From Candidatus Bipolaricaulota bacterium (GTDB lineage: Bacteria; Bipolaricaulota; Bipolaricaulia; UBA7950; UBA9294): DNA of 64,000 bases. Below are positions 8,101 to 16,895 of this stretch, piece after piece. Below the pieces are notes generated by a model that did not search any database, was not told the origin of the DNA, and was given only the letters and a program-made list of their open reading frames with translations. Made by a program: the position numbers and the translations under genes. The stretch's first letter is position 1. Each line of letters starts with the position of its first letter. The stretch lies in NCBI GenBank assembly GCA_028278555.1, contig JANQEA010000036.1:1-64000 (forward strand), read 5' to 3'.

Positions 8101-10476
8101 CTACGGCCCCTCAAGGTTCGAGATCGTCGTCGTCCAGTAGACGAACCGGGCCGTCGCGGTGTAGCTGATCGCGTTTCCGATCTTGAAGTTCAAGCTCGGC
8201 GTCAGCTCCGCGGTGCTCCCGTCCGGCAGCCCGACGACGAACGGCGAGGTCGGCGGGTTGACCATCGCGTACCGCAAGTAGACGAAGCTCGATGACCTCT
8301 CCAGCTCGCCGTCACCGTCGATATCGAGTTCCAGGCGGAGCCACATCGTCTGAGAACCGGGGATCCGGAATGTGTGATCGATGCTCCCCGTTTGCAGCGA
8401 CCCCTCGTAGATGAGGACCTTGCCGGCCTCGGTCGGGGTCGGGACGACCCCCATCGGCGCGGCCTGACCGCCGCCGGTGTCGGACGTCTGGCCGACGTTC
8501 TGGAACGACCCGTCGGTTCGAAGCTCGATCCGGTAGCTGTGCGGCATGGCCCAGCCGGCACCGGCGTTGACGGTCACGTGCCAGCTGTCGGTTCCCCAGA
8601 CGAAGAAGCCGGGTGTCGAGCCCATTGGCGGTTCGCCACCGGGCGACGTTCCGCCGGCCGAAACGGTGATCGGCTGCGTTGTCGATGACGAGAGGCCGTC
8701 ATTGTCGACGACCGTTAGACGGACGAGGACCGTCCCGACGGACTGGTAGGTGACCTGGCCGAGGGAGCCGCTCATGTCGTCCGTGCCGTTGCCGTCGAGA
8801 TCCCAGAAGTACGAGACAATCGTTCCATCCGGATCGAACGACGATTGTGCATTCAGCAGGATCGGCTGCCCGACCGTCGGCGTCAGTGGCGAGTACGTGA
8901 ACGTTGCAACCGGCGCCTGCCCGGTGGTCCCAATGACGAGCGTCTGCGACGTCGAGTCGGTTGCGCCGTCGTTGTCCTGGACCGTCAACGTGACGACATA
9001 CGATCCGGGGGCGGTGAACTGATGGAAGACGACGCTCCCTTGGACGGGAGCCGTTCCGTCGCCGAATGACCAGCTGTAGCTCGCGATCGTGCCGTCCGGG
9101 TCGTTCGACCCGGTTCCGTCGAAGCGGATCCACTCCGACACGCCGGCACTCGTCGGTGTGTATACGAATGCGGCGGTCGGCGGGAGGTTGGTCGTTCCGA
9201 CCTGGATCGACTGGGACGTCGAATCAGTCCCTCCGCTATCATCCTGGACGGTCAGCGTCACAACGTACGTTCCGGGCGCGGCGAACCGATGCCACGAAAC
9301 GACTCCGGTGTCGGTCGTTCCATCGCCGAAGTTCCACGAGTACGAGACGATCGATCCGTCCGTGTCGAACGAGCCGGATCCATCGAATTGGACCCATCCG
9401 TTGACGGCGGGGTTAGTCGGCGAGAAGCCGAACGCGGCGGTCGGGGCTTGGTTCGTCGGTCCGATCTGGATGGTCTGAGAAATCGTATCGGACGCTCCGT
9501 CGTCGTCGGTCACGATGAGGGTCACGGTGTAGTTGCCGTGAGCTGTGAACCGCTGCCACGCGGTTGCGCCGTATCCGGTCGCGCCGTTGCCGAAGTTCCA
9601 CGAATACGATGCGATGGTCCCATCCGGATCGACCGACGCGGACGCGTCAAACTGGATCCATTCACCGATTCCCGGGCTGCTTGGCGAGTAGGAGAAAAGG
9701 GCGACGGGCGGCGAATTCACCGCAACGATCGGCTCGAGCGTCACGTTGATCGTTCGCGATAGACCGCCGATGGCGAAGATCGCGGCGTTCCATCCGATGT
9801 ATCCGGGCTTCGTCACCGACAGGCGATGGAATCCCTGCTCGACGAAGAGGGTCCGCGGCGTGTAGCCGGCGTACTCGCCATCTAGGGTGATCAGAGCACC
9901 GCTCGGGTTCGAGTTGACCGTCACGATCCCATAGGACGGCGGAGTGCCGGAGACGATCTCAAAGCTGGTGAACGCCCAGCTCCTCTCCTCGACCGGGAGA
10001 ACACCGAGGATCTGCGCTTCGATGCTCTGCTGGAAGGCCTCCGGGTCGGGGGACATGTACGCGAACGGCTGAACGGGGCTCGTCGTCGCAAGGATCTGGA
10101 GGTACTCCGTCCCTGCCGGCGGGCCGATCACCCACCCGCTGCTTCCCGGTGGCGCCGCGAGCGTATGCTCGCCCGCTTGCACGTAGTTGTTCGGCGTGCT
10201 CGACGAAGGATACGGGAAGAGCTGATTCGCCACGCCATCCGGTTGGATGTCCCAGATGTAGATGTAGGCGGGCTTGTTGACGCTGTAGTAGATGGTGATC
10301 GCTTCGCCGATTGCGTAAGCGCCCTTGTCGACCCAGATGCTCACCTCGAGCTCACTGTCCGGCGGGGTCGTGATGATCCCCTTCGGTGCCACGGCCGCTT
10401 GGGCCAGTCCGATGACAGCGGCGAAGGCGAGGATGGTCAAGAGAACCGCTCCGGTCCTCCACGTTCTCGCTTTCAT
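8101..10476 (-). CDS. Large secreted protein with DUF4384-like, PEGA and four PKD domains
   Basis: The 791-residue protein starts at ATG 10476 behind AAAGGGAGG and has a signal peptide (to about residue 27). The next 160 residues (YAIGEAITIYYSVNKPAYIY and on) match the DUF4384 pattern. A PEGA-type repeat follows (TVNSNPSGALITLDGEYAGY, near 185-250), then four consecutive PKD domains of about 87 residues, each with the core SYSWNFGDG or a variant. A C-terminal beta-rich region of about 170 residues has no family I recognise. PKD and PEGA are extracellular adhesion or scaffold modules. It is the last gene of the ECF sigma operon and probably the surface product of that regulon. Confidence 0.82.
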   Translation of the reverse strand: MKARTWRTGAVLLTILAFAAVIGLAQAAVAPKGIITTPPDSELEVSIWVDKGAYAIGEAITIYYSVNKPAYIYIWDIQPDGVANQLFPYPSSSTPNNYVQAGEHTLAAPPGSSGWVIGPPAGTEYLQILATTSPVQPFAYMSPDPEAFQQSIEAQILGVLPVEERSWAFTSFEIVSGTPPSYGIVTVNSNPSGALITLDGEYAGYTPRTLFVEQGFHRLSVTKPGYIGWNAAIFAIGGLSRTINVTLEPIVAVNSPPVALFSYSPSSPGIGEWIQFDASASVDPDGTIASYSWNFGNGATGYGATAWQRFTAHGNYTVTLIVTDDDGASDTISQTIQIGPTNQAPTAAFGFSPTNPAVNGWVQFDGSGSFDTDGSIVSYSWNFGDGTTDTGVVSWHRFAAPGTYVVTLTVQDDSGGTDSTSQSIQVGTTNLPPTAAFVYTPTSAGVSEWIRFDGTGSNDPDGTIASYSWSFGDGTAPVQGSVVFHQFTAPGSYVVTLTVQDNDGATDSTSQTLVIGTTGQAPVATFTYSPLTPTVGQPILLNAQSSFDPDGTIVSYFWDLDGNGTDDMSGSLGQVTYQSVGTVLVRLTVVDNDGLSSSTTQPITVSAGGTSPGGEPPMGSTPGFFVWGTDSWHVTVNAGAGWAMPHSYRIELRTDGSFQNVGQTSDTGGGQAAPMGVVPTPTEAGKVLIYEGSLQTGSIDHTFRIPGSQTMWLRLELDIDGDGELERSSSFVYLRYAMVNPPTSPFVVGLPDGSTAELTPSLNFKIGNAISYTATARFVYWTTTISNLEGP

Positions 10477-10523
10477 GGTTGCCTCCCTTTGTTCTTCTGC
10501 AAACACCCTATTCCATTCCATCG

Positions 10524-11219
10524 CTATGAAACAGCCGCGAGTGCAATGCGCGTCAAGTCTGCCGGACCGATCCGCTTCAGGACGAGTTCCACATCCTCAA
10601 CCTTCAGGGTCGCGCCTTGAAGGGTGGTCAATCGGAATCGGACTTCCTGCAAGAGCGTCTGGCCCTCGAACGGACTCCCTCCTCCTTCAAGGTAGTCGGC
10701 GATTGTGTCGGAGATGTGAGTAATCAGGAGGTTGAATCGTGGAGTCGGCAGGGCAGTCGGGACCGATTGCGGGCTTCCCGGCGCGACGCTGAAGATCCCC
10801 TTTGCGTAGAGGAGGTCCCGGGTCTCTGCCAGGAGGATCAAGCGTTGGTGAAGGCTTCGCGCGATCTGCGGGACAGGGATACCCCGGGCGAGCCCCTCCA
10901 GGCCTTTGGTCACCAGGCCGTCGACCGGCAGTCCCTCTTCCATGGCGACGACGACGCTGAGGAGGACCGCCTCTTTCTCAGGGATCGAGTACGAGGTTGC
11001 AGCGAGTCGTTCAGCCAACTGAATCACCTCGGCAGCCGGGAAGTCGGGCTGGCTGAGTCCGAGTGCGAAGGCTGCGAGGGGGCGTGCGGTGTCGGTGACC
11101 GGGATTGCACGAAGAGCCTGCTCGAAGCGGGCCTGAGGTGTCTGGGCAACAGCAAAGAGCCCTAGAACGAGCAGGAACGCGATGGTCACGAGGGGCTGCG
11201 CTCGGGCGGCACGGATCAT
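10524..11219 (-). CDS. Secreted protein of unknown function in the sigma-factor operon
   Basis: A signal peptide (ending near AVAQ, residue 26) precedes about 205 residues of mostly helical sequence. No family is recognised. The ATG at 11219 overlaps the stop of the anti-sigma-like gene (ATGA), so the two are translationally coupled. It is followed after 47 bp by the DUF4384/PKD gene. Its place in the operon suggests that it works in the envelope with the PKD protein or the anti-sigma protein. It could be a periplasmic signal-transfer component, but nothing in the sequence shows this directly. Confidence 0.7.
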   Translation of the reverse strand: MIRAARAQPLVTIAFLLVLGLFAVAQTPQARFEQALRAIPVTDTARPLAAFALGLSQPDFPAAEVIQLAERLAATSYSIPEKEAVLLSVVVAMEEGLPVDGLVTKGLEGLARGIPVPQIARSLHQRLILLAETRDLLYAKGIFSVAPGSPQSVPTALPTPRFNLLITHISDTIADYLEGGGSPFEGQTLLQEVRFRLTTLQGATLKVEDVELVLKRIGPADLTRIALAAVS

Positions 11220-11797
11220 GCGCCGTCACCTCCCCCGACGTATCGGACCGAGCTGTACTCGCCGAAGCTCTGTACGTACTCATCGGCGAGAGGGTCCTGG
11301 CCCCACCAGCGGCCGTCGATGACGAACGCGTATTCGTAGCGGCCGGGTGAGAGCGGGATGCTCGCCGTCCAGATCCCGTCGTTGTCGTCATCCTCCAGCG
11401 CGGTCGGCTCCCACGAGTTGAAGTTCCCGACAACCGAAACGTCGGACGCATCGAGCGCCGGTAGGACGAACAGGACTTCTTGGTTTCCGTCCTCGGCGAG
11501 GGTGGGGGTGAGCCGGATTCCGGGCGAGGTGTTCGTGAGTCCGGCTTGATTGGCGATGAAGACGCCGAGTAACAGGCATATCGTTGCGGTGGCGCCGACG
11601 ACGCTCAACTGCCCGATTCGGCCTCCGCGGGTCGGTGCGAGCAACTGCCTCAACCAATCGGAGACCCTCAAGCGCGGGCGCCGCTCACCGAGTTCAACCA
11701 CGATGCGCTCTTCGAGTCTGGCGAGTCCGCCCGCCGTCTCCGCGGCCTCTTGTCGGAGCGCGTCGCGCAGGATGTCGTCGATGCTGTTCGGGCTCAC
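11216..11797 (-). CDS. Anti-sigma-like membrane protein with C-terminal glycogen-binding-type E-set domain
   Basis: The 193-residue protein has a cytoplasmic helical N-terminus (about 1-65) and one membrane helix (LSVVGATATICLLLGVFIAN, about 66-85). Its extracytoplasmic C-terminus (about 105-190) reads as an AMPK/isoamylase-type E-set (CBM48-like) domain: VSVVGNFNSWEP, then GIWTASIPLSPGRYEYAFVI and DPLADEY. The GTG start overlaps the sigma factor stop (GTGA), the usual arrangement of a sigma factor with its antagonist. The N-terminus lacks a clear HxxxCxxC zinc motif, so an anti-sigma role rests on context and topology. A carbohydrate or surface signal sensed outside is a reasonable guess. 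Confidence 0.75.
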   Translation of the reverse strand: MSPNSIDDILRDALRQEAAETAGGLARLEERIVVELGERRPRLRVSDWLRQLLAPTRGGRIGQLSVVGATATICLLLGVFIANQAGLTNTSPGIRLTPTLAEDGNQEVLFVLPALDASDVSVVGNFNSWEPTALEDDDNDGIWTASIPLSPGRYEYAFVIDGRWWGQDPLADEYVQSFGEYSSVRYVGGGDGA

Positions 11798-12366
11798 GAT
11801 GGATCACGCTCCTCTTCCATTAGCTCTTTCAACATGGCCTTCCCTCTATGAATCCTCGTCTTCACGGTCCCTTCCGGGATCGAGAGAATGTCGGCGATCT
11901 CTCGGTACGGGAGATCGTTGTAGAATCTCAAGACCAGCGGTGCACGGTAGCCGTACGGTAGCTTCGTCAGCGCTTCGCGGACGTCGGCATGCCGGTCGTC
12001 TCGTGCGACGATCGTTGCAGGATCCGTGCCGCCGCGGATCTGAGGCGGCAACTCCGCGACCGGGTGGTTCCGTCGATAGCGGAGGCGATTCCGACAAAGG
12101 TTCGCAGCGATGGTGAACAGCCACGTCGAGAACCGCTTCTCCAGGTTGTAGCGGCGGAGATTGACGTACGCGCGAATGAAGGCATCATGCGTGATGTCTT
12201 CCGCGTCGGCGCGATTTCTCAAGAACCCAAGACAAAGGCCGAACACGGCGTCCTTATAGCGAGAGATGATCTCTCCCCAAGCTTCCGTCTCTCCGGTAAG
12301 TGAGGCTCTCAACAGACTCACCTCATCCTGCACACGGTACACGTTTCCCGCTGCCTCCTCGGTCAT
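11794..12366 (-). CDS. ECF-family RNA polymerase sigma factor
   Basis: The protein is about 190 residues with the two-domain ECF layout. Region 2 (WGEIISRYKDAVFGLCLGFL, then NRADAEDITHDAFIRAYVNL) contains the DAEDITHDAF motif for core binding and -10 recognition. Region 4 (LPYGYRAPLVLRFYNDLPYR, then EIADILSIPEGTVKTRIHRG) reads the -35. A charged linker separates them. The start is uncertain: ATG 12366 is used, but ATG 12414 would add 16 residues and GTG 12342 has a GAGGAGG site. A TATATT element lies just before 12366. It heads a four-gene operon and presumably controls it. Confidence 0.9.
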   Translation of the reverse strand: MTEEAAGNVYRVQDEVSLLRASLTGETEAWGEIISRYKDAVFGLCLGFLRNRADAEDITHDAFIRAYVNLRRYNLEKRFSTWLFTIAANLCRNRLRYRRNHPVAELPPQIRGGTDPATIVARDDRHADVREALTKLPYGYRAPLVLRFYNDLPYREIADILSIPEGTVKTRIHRGKAMLKELMEEERDPS

Positions 12367-12552
12367 CAATATACACGGTTTCCCGCGGCAGAGTTTCGCA
12401 TCGACATTGGTCACCGGCTCCCGGGACGAAGCCTCCGATTCGAGTTGTCTGGCGTCCGGGAAGTCCTGTCTGGAACAGGAGTAGACTGAGTTCCCGGCCC
12501 TCGAGGCCCCATGCGAGATGAATGCAAACCGGCTGATGTAAGGAGGTCGACG

Positions 12553-13845
12553 GTGCGAAACGCGGCGGGACTGACAAGATCAAAACGTTTGGGGTGCCTT
12601 CTCCTGGCGGTTCTACTTGGGTTTGGACTTGCCGCGTGCAGAGGATTCTTCGGGCAAGCGCCGATTGCGTTGCTGACCTTCGATACGGGAGGGGACGCGG
12701 AAGTTCCAGTGACAATTTCGTTCGATATCGGTGGGTCGAACGATCCGGATGGTGTGATCGTCGCGTACGAAATCGATTTCGGTGACGGCTCGGCTGTCGT
12801 CACAGGAACCGACGTTACGGATGCGATCGCGCATGAGTATGCCGAGAGCGGGACATTCACCATCCTGTTGACGATCACCGACAACGACGGTCGGATCGAC
12901 ATGGTGAACGCCGTCGTGACGGTCGGTTCAGTCATGATCGCATTTGCGTCCGATCGCGTCGGAGGGTACGACATCTTCCGAATGACCTCCGACGGAACGG
13001 GCACGGTCTCCGTCCTCACGTCCGAGGAGGACGAGCTCTTCCCCGATCTCACTCAGATGACACGGGATCGGATCGCGTACGCTTCCGAAGACGGAACGTC
13101 GTGGAACATCTGGTCGATGAGCGTCGACGGCGGGAGCCGAACGCAGCTGACGCAGATGGCGTCAAACCAGATTCAGCCGGATTGGTCCGTCGACGCGTCG
13201 ACGATTGCCTATGCGTCGAACGAGTCGGGCGACTGGGAGATTCACACGATGACCGCGCTCGGGACCGGGGACCAGCAGATCACGACGCAGACCCCGTCGT
13301 GGGCAATCGCTCCGGTCTACTCGCCGCTGAACGATGACTTCCTGTTCGTCTCGGACGAGGATGCGACCGGTGGGAGTTCGATCTGGCTGTGGGACGATTC
13401 GGCTGGATCGTCAAGCGAACTGTACGACGGACCGGGCAGCGACGGCGATGCCTCGCCGGATCTTGCCACCGCTCCCACGACGGCACTCGATCTTCCCGCG
13501 GGGGCTGGAATCTCGAGGCCGACTTGGTCGCCGGACGGAACGAAGATCGCGTTCGCTCGGGAACGAGATCCCGACGGGATCATCGACATCTATGTGATGG
13601 ATGCGGATGGGAGCGATGCGGAGTCGCTCGAGGAATACGTCGACGGACTCGGGGTCCTGAATACTGCGATCACGACCGACGACGATGAGTTCGCGCCGTT
13701 CTGGCTCGAAGACAACAGCGGGATCGCTTTCGTCAAGACCGACGCCGGGGGCGATTTCCAGATTCACGTCGTCGACTTCGTCACCGGGGTCGTCTCCGAG
13801 CTGACCGGAACGGGGAACAACGTTCTGCCTGCCGCCCATCGCTGA
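12553..13845 (+). CDS. Lipoprotein with PKD domain and TolB-like beta-propeller
   Basis: The GTG start at 12553 is fixed by AAGGAGGTCGACG immediately upstream. The signal peptide ends in a clear lipobox (LGFGLAAC), so the 430-residue protein is lipid-anchored. A PKD domain (about 35-125) carries YEIDFGDGSAVVTG. The remainder has WD40-like PD40/TolB repeats, each with a variant of the P-x-W-S-P-D-G-x-x-I-A-F signature (for example RPTWSPDGTKIAFARE and QPDWSVDASTIAYASN). Propellers of this kind are periplasmic binding scaffolds. It is divergent from the sigma operon, and the shared PKD module suggests a related envelope role. No Tol-Pal partners are nearby. Confidence 0.85.
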   Translation: MRNAAGLTRSKRLGCLLLAVLLGFGLAACRGFFGQAPIALLTFDTGGDAEVPVTISFDIGGSNDPDGVIVAYEIDFGDGSAVVTGTDVTDAIAHEYAESGTFTILLTITDNDGRIDMVNAVVTVGSVMIAFASDRVGGYDIFRMTSDGTGTVSVLTSEEDELFPDLTQMTRDRIAYASEDGTSWNIWSMSVDGGSRTQLTQMASNQIQPDWSVDASTIAYASNESGDWEIHTMTALGTGDQQITTQTPSWAIAPVYSPLNDDFLFVSDEDATGGSSIWLWDDSAGSSSELYDGPGSDGDASPDLATAPTTALDLPAGAGISRPTWSPDGTKIAFARERDPDGIIDIYVMDADGSDAESLEEYVDGLGVLNTAITTDDDEFAPFWLEDNSGIAFVKTDAGGDFQIHVVDFVTGVVSELTGTGNNVLPAAHR

Positions 13846-13894
13846 GTTCCTGGGATTGCACGAGCCTGAGGTCAGGTCTTGAGCAGGGACTGTC

Positions 13895-15373
13895 TCAGGA
13901 CCCTGGTTGCTTGACGCGACGAAGGATTCGGAGCCCGAGACACCCGGCGACGACGCATCCCATCAAGACGAGTAGCGGGCCGTCCCCCCATCGCGTGTAG
14001 ATCGATCGTGCGTTCGAGAGGCGGACCGACCCGGTTGAGACCGTCTCTTCTGTCGTCGTGCCGCGGATGAAGCCACGCGGATCAACGAAGCCGGAGAGGC
14101 CTCCGTTCGCCGCTTGGACGACCGATCGGCGATTCTCCACCGCGCGAAAGACGGCGGTCGCGAAGTGCGACTTCAGCTCGGAGCTCCCGACGAACCAGGC
14201 GTCGTTCGTCACGACGGCGAGGAGGGATGCACCGTTCGCCGTCAGACGACGCGAGGCCGTGGGGAACGTCGATTCGAAGCAGATTGGCGTGCCGAACCGA
14301 TCGAGCGAGTTGTAGTCACTCCCCGGACTCAGGTCGACGGGGAGGAACGAGCGCGCCCAGGGACCGAGGCCGATCGCCTCGAGGAGCCGGCGGCCGGGGA
14401 TGTACTCCCCGAACGGCACGGGGCGGACCATGTCGTAGGTGTCCAGGACGCGCCCATCGGTGTCGACGAGCGCGACGGAATTATAGATCTGCCCATCGCG
14501 ATACGTCCCGGTTCCGAACAGGAGTTCCGTCTCTCCGCGGATGGCCAGATTGGCCAGCCTGTCGAAAATCTCATCGTCGCGCAGAATGTAGGTCGGGAGG
14601 AACGATTCGGGGAAGACGACGAGATCCGGATCGGTCGCGATCGCCTCCTCGCCGAGTTGAAGGTACCGGTCGGTGAAGGCTTCGAGGTAGGCAGTGTTCA
14701 GCTTGATCTCCTGGGCGACGTTCGACGAGACGATGGCGACATCGAGCGAGGGCGCGTTCTCGCTTGGCTCCGCAGGAAGGAGGGAGAAGGCCCCCTGAAC
14801 GAGAAGCAGGGCGAAACCGAGGATGGCGAACCCGACGCGCTTCTCGCGGATCGCCGTATACCAGACGGCGTTGATTGCGACGATGAACGCGGTGACCGAC
14901 CACGAGCCGAAGATCGAAGCCGATTGGATCAGCCACGGCACTCGGTAAAGAGCCTGGTGGAGCATTGCGAAACCCATGCCGAGGGGGCCGAGTGTCCGGA
15001 GAGCCTCCGCGAGGACGAAGATAGCCGGGGCGAGGAGGATCCACGTCAGCGCCGCGCGGGATCCCGGTTGTCGGGTCATCAGCCATCCGACTAGACCGAG
15101 CGGGAGGGCGAGATACGCGACGAGAAGGACGTATCCGGGGATGACGAGCGGATTGAACCGGATCAGCGTCAGCACCCATCGAACATCGATCGCGAAGAAC
15201 GCAATGCCGAACAGGTATCCGTGGAGGAAGCCGCGTCCGCGCTCCAACGCGAAGAAGAGCGGGATCAGTGCGACGAAGATGAGCGGCGCGGCGCCGAAAC
15301 CGGGCAGAGCAAACGTAGCGAGCACGCCGCCGCCGATTGCGAGCCAGGTTTCCTTCCGCCGGATCGAGTTCAT
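13895..15373 (-). CDS. lnt: Apolipoprotein N-acyltransferase-like protein lacking the catalytic lysine
   Basis: Lnt adds the third acyl chain to lipoproteins in diderm bacteria. The 492-residue protein has about six N-terminal membrane helices, a periplasmic nitrilase domain (about 205-455) and a final helix. The nitrilase glutamate is E256 (VVFPESFLP) and the cysteine is C365 (GTPICFES). The lysine expected in the Y-x-K-x-x-L-V-P-F-G-E motif is replaced: YDMVRPVPFGE puts Met315 there, with Arg317 two residues on. Start ATG 15373 gives the usual family length; the longer frame reads into lgt. It is divergent from lgt, which acts earlier in the same pathway. Confidence 0.85.
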   Translation of the reverse strand: MNSIRRKETWLAIGGGVLATFALPGFGAAPLIFVALIPLFFALERGRGFLHGYLFGIAFFAIDVRWVLTLIRFNPLVIPGYVLLVAYLALPLGLVGWLMTRQPGSRAALTWILLAPAIFVLAEALRTLGPLGMGFAMLHQALYRVPWLIQSASIFGSWSVTAFIVAINAVWYTAIREKRVGFAILGFALLLVQGAFSLLPAEPSENAPSLDVAIVSSNVAQEIKLNTAYLEAFTDRYLQLGEEAIATDPDLVVFPESFLPTYILRDDEIFDRLANLAIRGETELLFGTGTYRDGQIYNSVALVDTDGRVLDTYDMVRPVPFGEYIPGRRLLEAIGLGPWARSFLPVDLSPGSDYNSLDRFGTPICFESTFPTASRRLTANGASLLAVVTNDAWFVGSSELKSHFATAVFRAVENRRSVVQAANGGLSGFVDPRGFIRGTTTEETVSTGSVRLSNARSIYTRWGDGPLLVLMGCVVAGCLGLRILRRVKQPGS

Positions 15374-15409
15374 ATACTCGACATCATATCGCGCGACAGG
15401 GGGGACGCG

Positions 15410-16189
15410 ATGCATCCCATTCTGGTTCAGATCGGTCCGCTGACGATTCGCTACTACGGCCTGATGTACGTGATAGCCATTGCCGTTGGGTTCCTGCTGC
15501 TGGTGCGGGAGGTCCGGAGGAAGGGTCTCCCCCTTTCGACAGAGAACCTGCTTGATCTGCTGCTGTGGACCGTCCCGGTTGCCGTGATCGGGGCTCGGAT
15601 CTACTACGTCGCGTTTCATTGGGACTACTACGGAGCTCATCCGGTGGACATCGTCAAGATCTGGGAAGGCGGGCTTGCCATTCATGGAGGCGTACTCGCT
15701 GGGATCGCTGTCGTCTTCTTCTACGCGCGCGCGAAGAAGGCACCGTTCTGGGCACTCACTGATGCGTTGGTCCCGAGCCTGATTCTCGGTCAGGCGATCG
15801 GGCGAATCGGGAACCTAATGAACGGCGACGCGTTCGGAACGCCGACGACGCTCCCTTGGGGAATCCGCTTTCCCCCAGAGTCGCCGGCGGGGATGGCCTA
15901 CCCGGGCCAGGCGACGCATCCGTCGATGATCTACGAGATGCTTCTGAATCTCGCGATCTTCGCGATCCTCTGGTGGGGGGGGCGGAAACGTGGCCATAAC
16001 GATGGGTTCGCCACGGCGATGTACTTCATCCTCTATGCGCTCGCCCGCTCGCTCGTCAGCTTCACGCGAGGAGACAGTCTCTGGCTTGGGCCGATACGCG
16101 CGGCCCACGTGATCAGCATCTTCTTCGTTGTCGGGTTTGGGCTGTTCATCTGGCGGCGTCGCCTTCACCGGAGGCAATCTACGGGTTGA
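15410..16189 (+). CDS. lgt: Prolipoprotein diacylglyceryl transferase
   Basis: Lgt transfers diacylglycerol from phosphatidylglycerol to the lipobox cysteine of preprolipoproteins. The 259-residue protein has seven membrane helices and the family motifs: YYGLMYVIA near the N-terminus, AIHGGVLAG (about 88-96), the signature GRIGNLMNGDAFG (about 130-142) and HPSMIYEM. The ATG at 15410 has AGGGGGGACGCG in front. Its 3' end overlaps that of lptB on the other strand by 11 bp. The lgt/lnt divergent pair, 36 bp apart, is a neat lipoprotein-maturation unit. Confidence 0.95.
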   Translation: MHPILVQIGPLTIRYYGLMYVIAIAVGFLLLVREVRRKGLPLSTENLLDLLLWTVPVAVIGARIYYVAFHWDYYGAHPVDIVKIWEGGLAIHGGVLAGIAVVFFYARAKKAPFWALTDALVPSLILGQAIGRIGNLMNGDAFGTPTTLPWGIRFPPESPAGMAYPGQATHPSMIYEMLLNLAIFAILWWGGRKRGHNDGFATAMYFILYALARSLVSFTRGDSLWLGPIRAAHVISIFFVVGFGLFIWRRRLHRRQSTG

Positions 16190-16895
16190 ACGACTCTCCG
16201 AGGTAGACCTCCCGCGCCACCGGGTCGGCGAGGATCTCCTCGGGCGTTCCCGCAGAGATCTGTTGGCCCTTGTCGATCAGGATTGCGTGGTCGGTGATCT
16301 TCAGCGTGTCGCGGACGTTGTGGTCGGTGATGACGACGCCAATCCCCCGATCTTTCAACGAGACGATCTCCCGTTGAAGATCGACGATCGAGATCGGATC
16401 GATCCCGGAGAACGGCTCGTCGAGGAGGACGTAGCGGGGCGATGTCGCGAGCGTCCGTGCGATCTCCAATCGGCGCCGCTCGCCGGAGGAGAGGGTCTTC
16501 GCTTCCTGAGTGCGGAGTCCCTCGAGGCCGAACTCGGCGAGGAGTTGCTCGCGAAGCTCGGATCTCTCCTTCGCGGACGGGAACCACTCGAGGGCGAGAT
16601 CAAGATTCTCAATGACGCTTGCCCGTGTGAAGACGGAGGGTTCCTGCGGGAGATAGCCGATCCCCAGACGTGCGCGACGGAAGAACGGGAGATCGGAGAT
16701 GGCGGCGCCGTCGAGGAGAACCCTGCCGCCGTCGGCGGCGATGAAGCCGATCATCATGTGGAACGTCGTCGTCTTCCCCGCTCCATTTGGCCCGAGGAGG
16801 CCGACGATCCGGCCGGGCTCGACCTGCAGGGAGAGTCGGTCGACGACGGAACGGCGCTGGTAGATCTTGCTCAGGTTCTCCGCGCTAAGTGTCAT
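16179..16895 (-). CDS. lptB: LPS export ABC transporter ATP-binding protein
   Basis: LptB powers extraction of lipopolysaccharide from the inner membrane with LptFG. The 238-residue protein has Walker A GPNGAGKTT, the Q-loop region GYLPQEPSVF, the signature LSSGERRRLE, Walker B YVLLDEPFSGID and the switch histidine in VVITDHNVRD. The LptB-type stretches PFFRRARLGIGYLPQEPSVF and EPFSGIDPI separate it from the closely related LivF/LivG proteins. It overlaps the end of the lptC-like gene by 11 bp. No lptF or lptG is in the window. Confidence 0.93.
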   Translation of the reverse strand: MTLSAENLSKIYQRRSVVDRLSLQVEPGRIVGLLGPNGAGKTTTFHMMIGFIAADGGRVLLDGAAISDLPFFRRARLGIGYLPQEPSVFTRASVIENLDLALEWFPSAKERSELREQLLAEFGLEGLRTQEAKTLSSGERRRLEIARTLATSPRYVLLDEPFSGIDPISIVDLQREIVSLKDRGIGVVITDHNVRDTLKITDHAILIDKGQQISAGTPEEILADPVAREVYLGESFNP

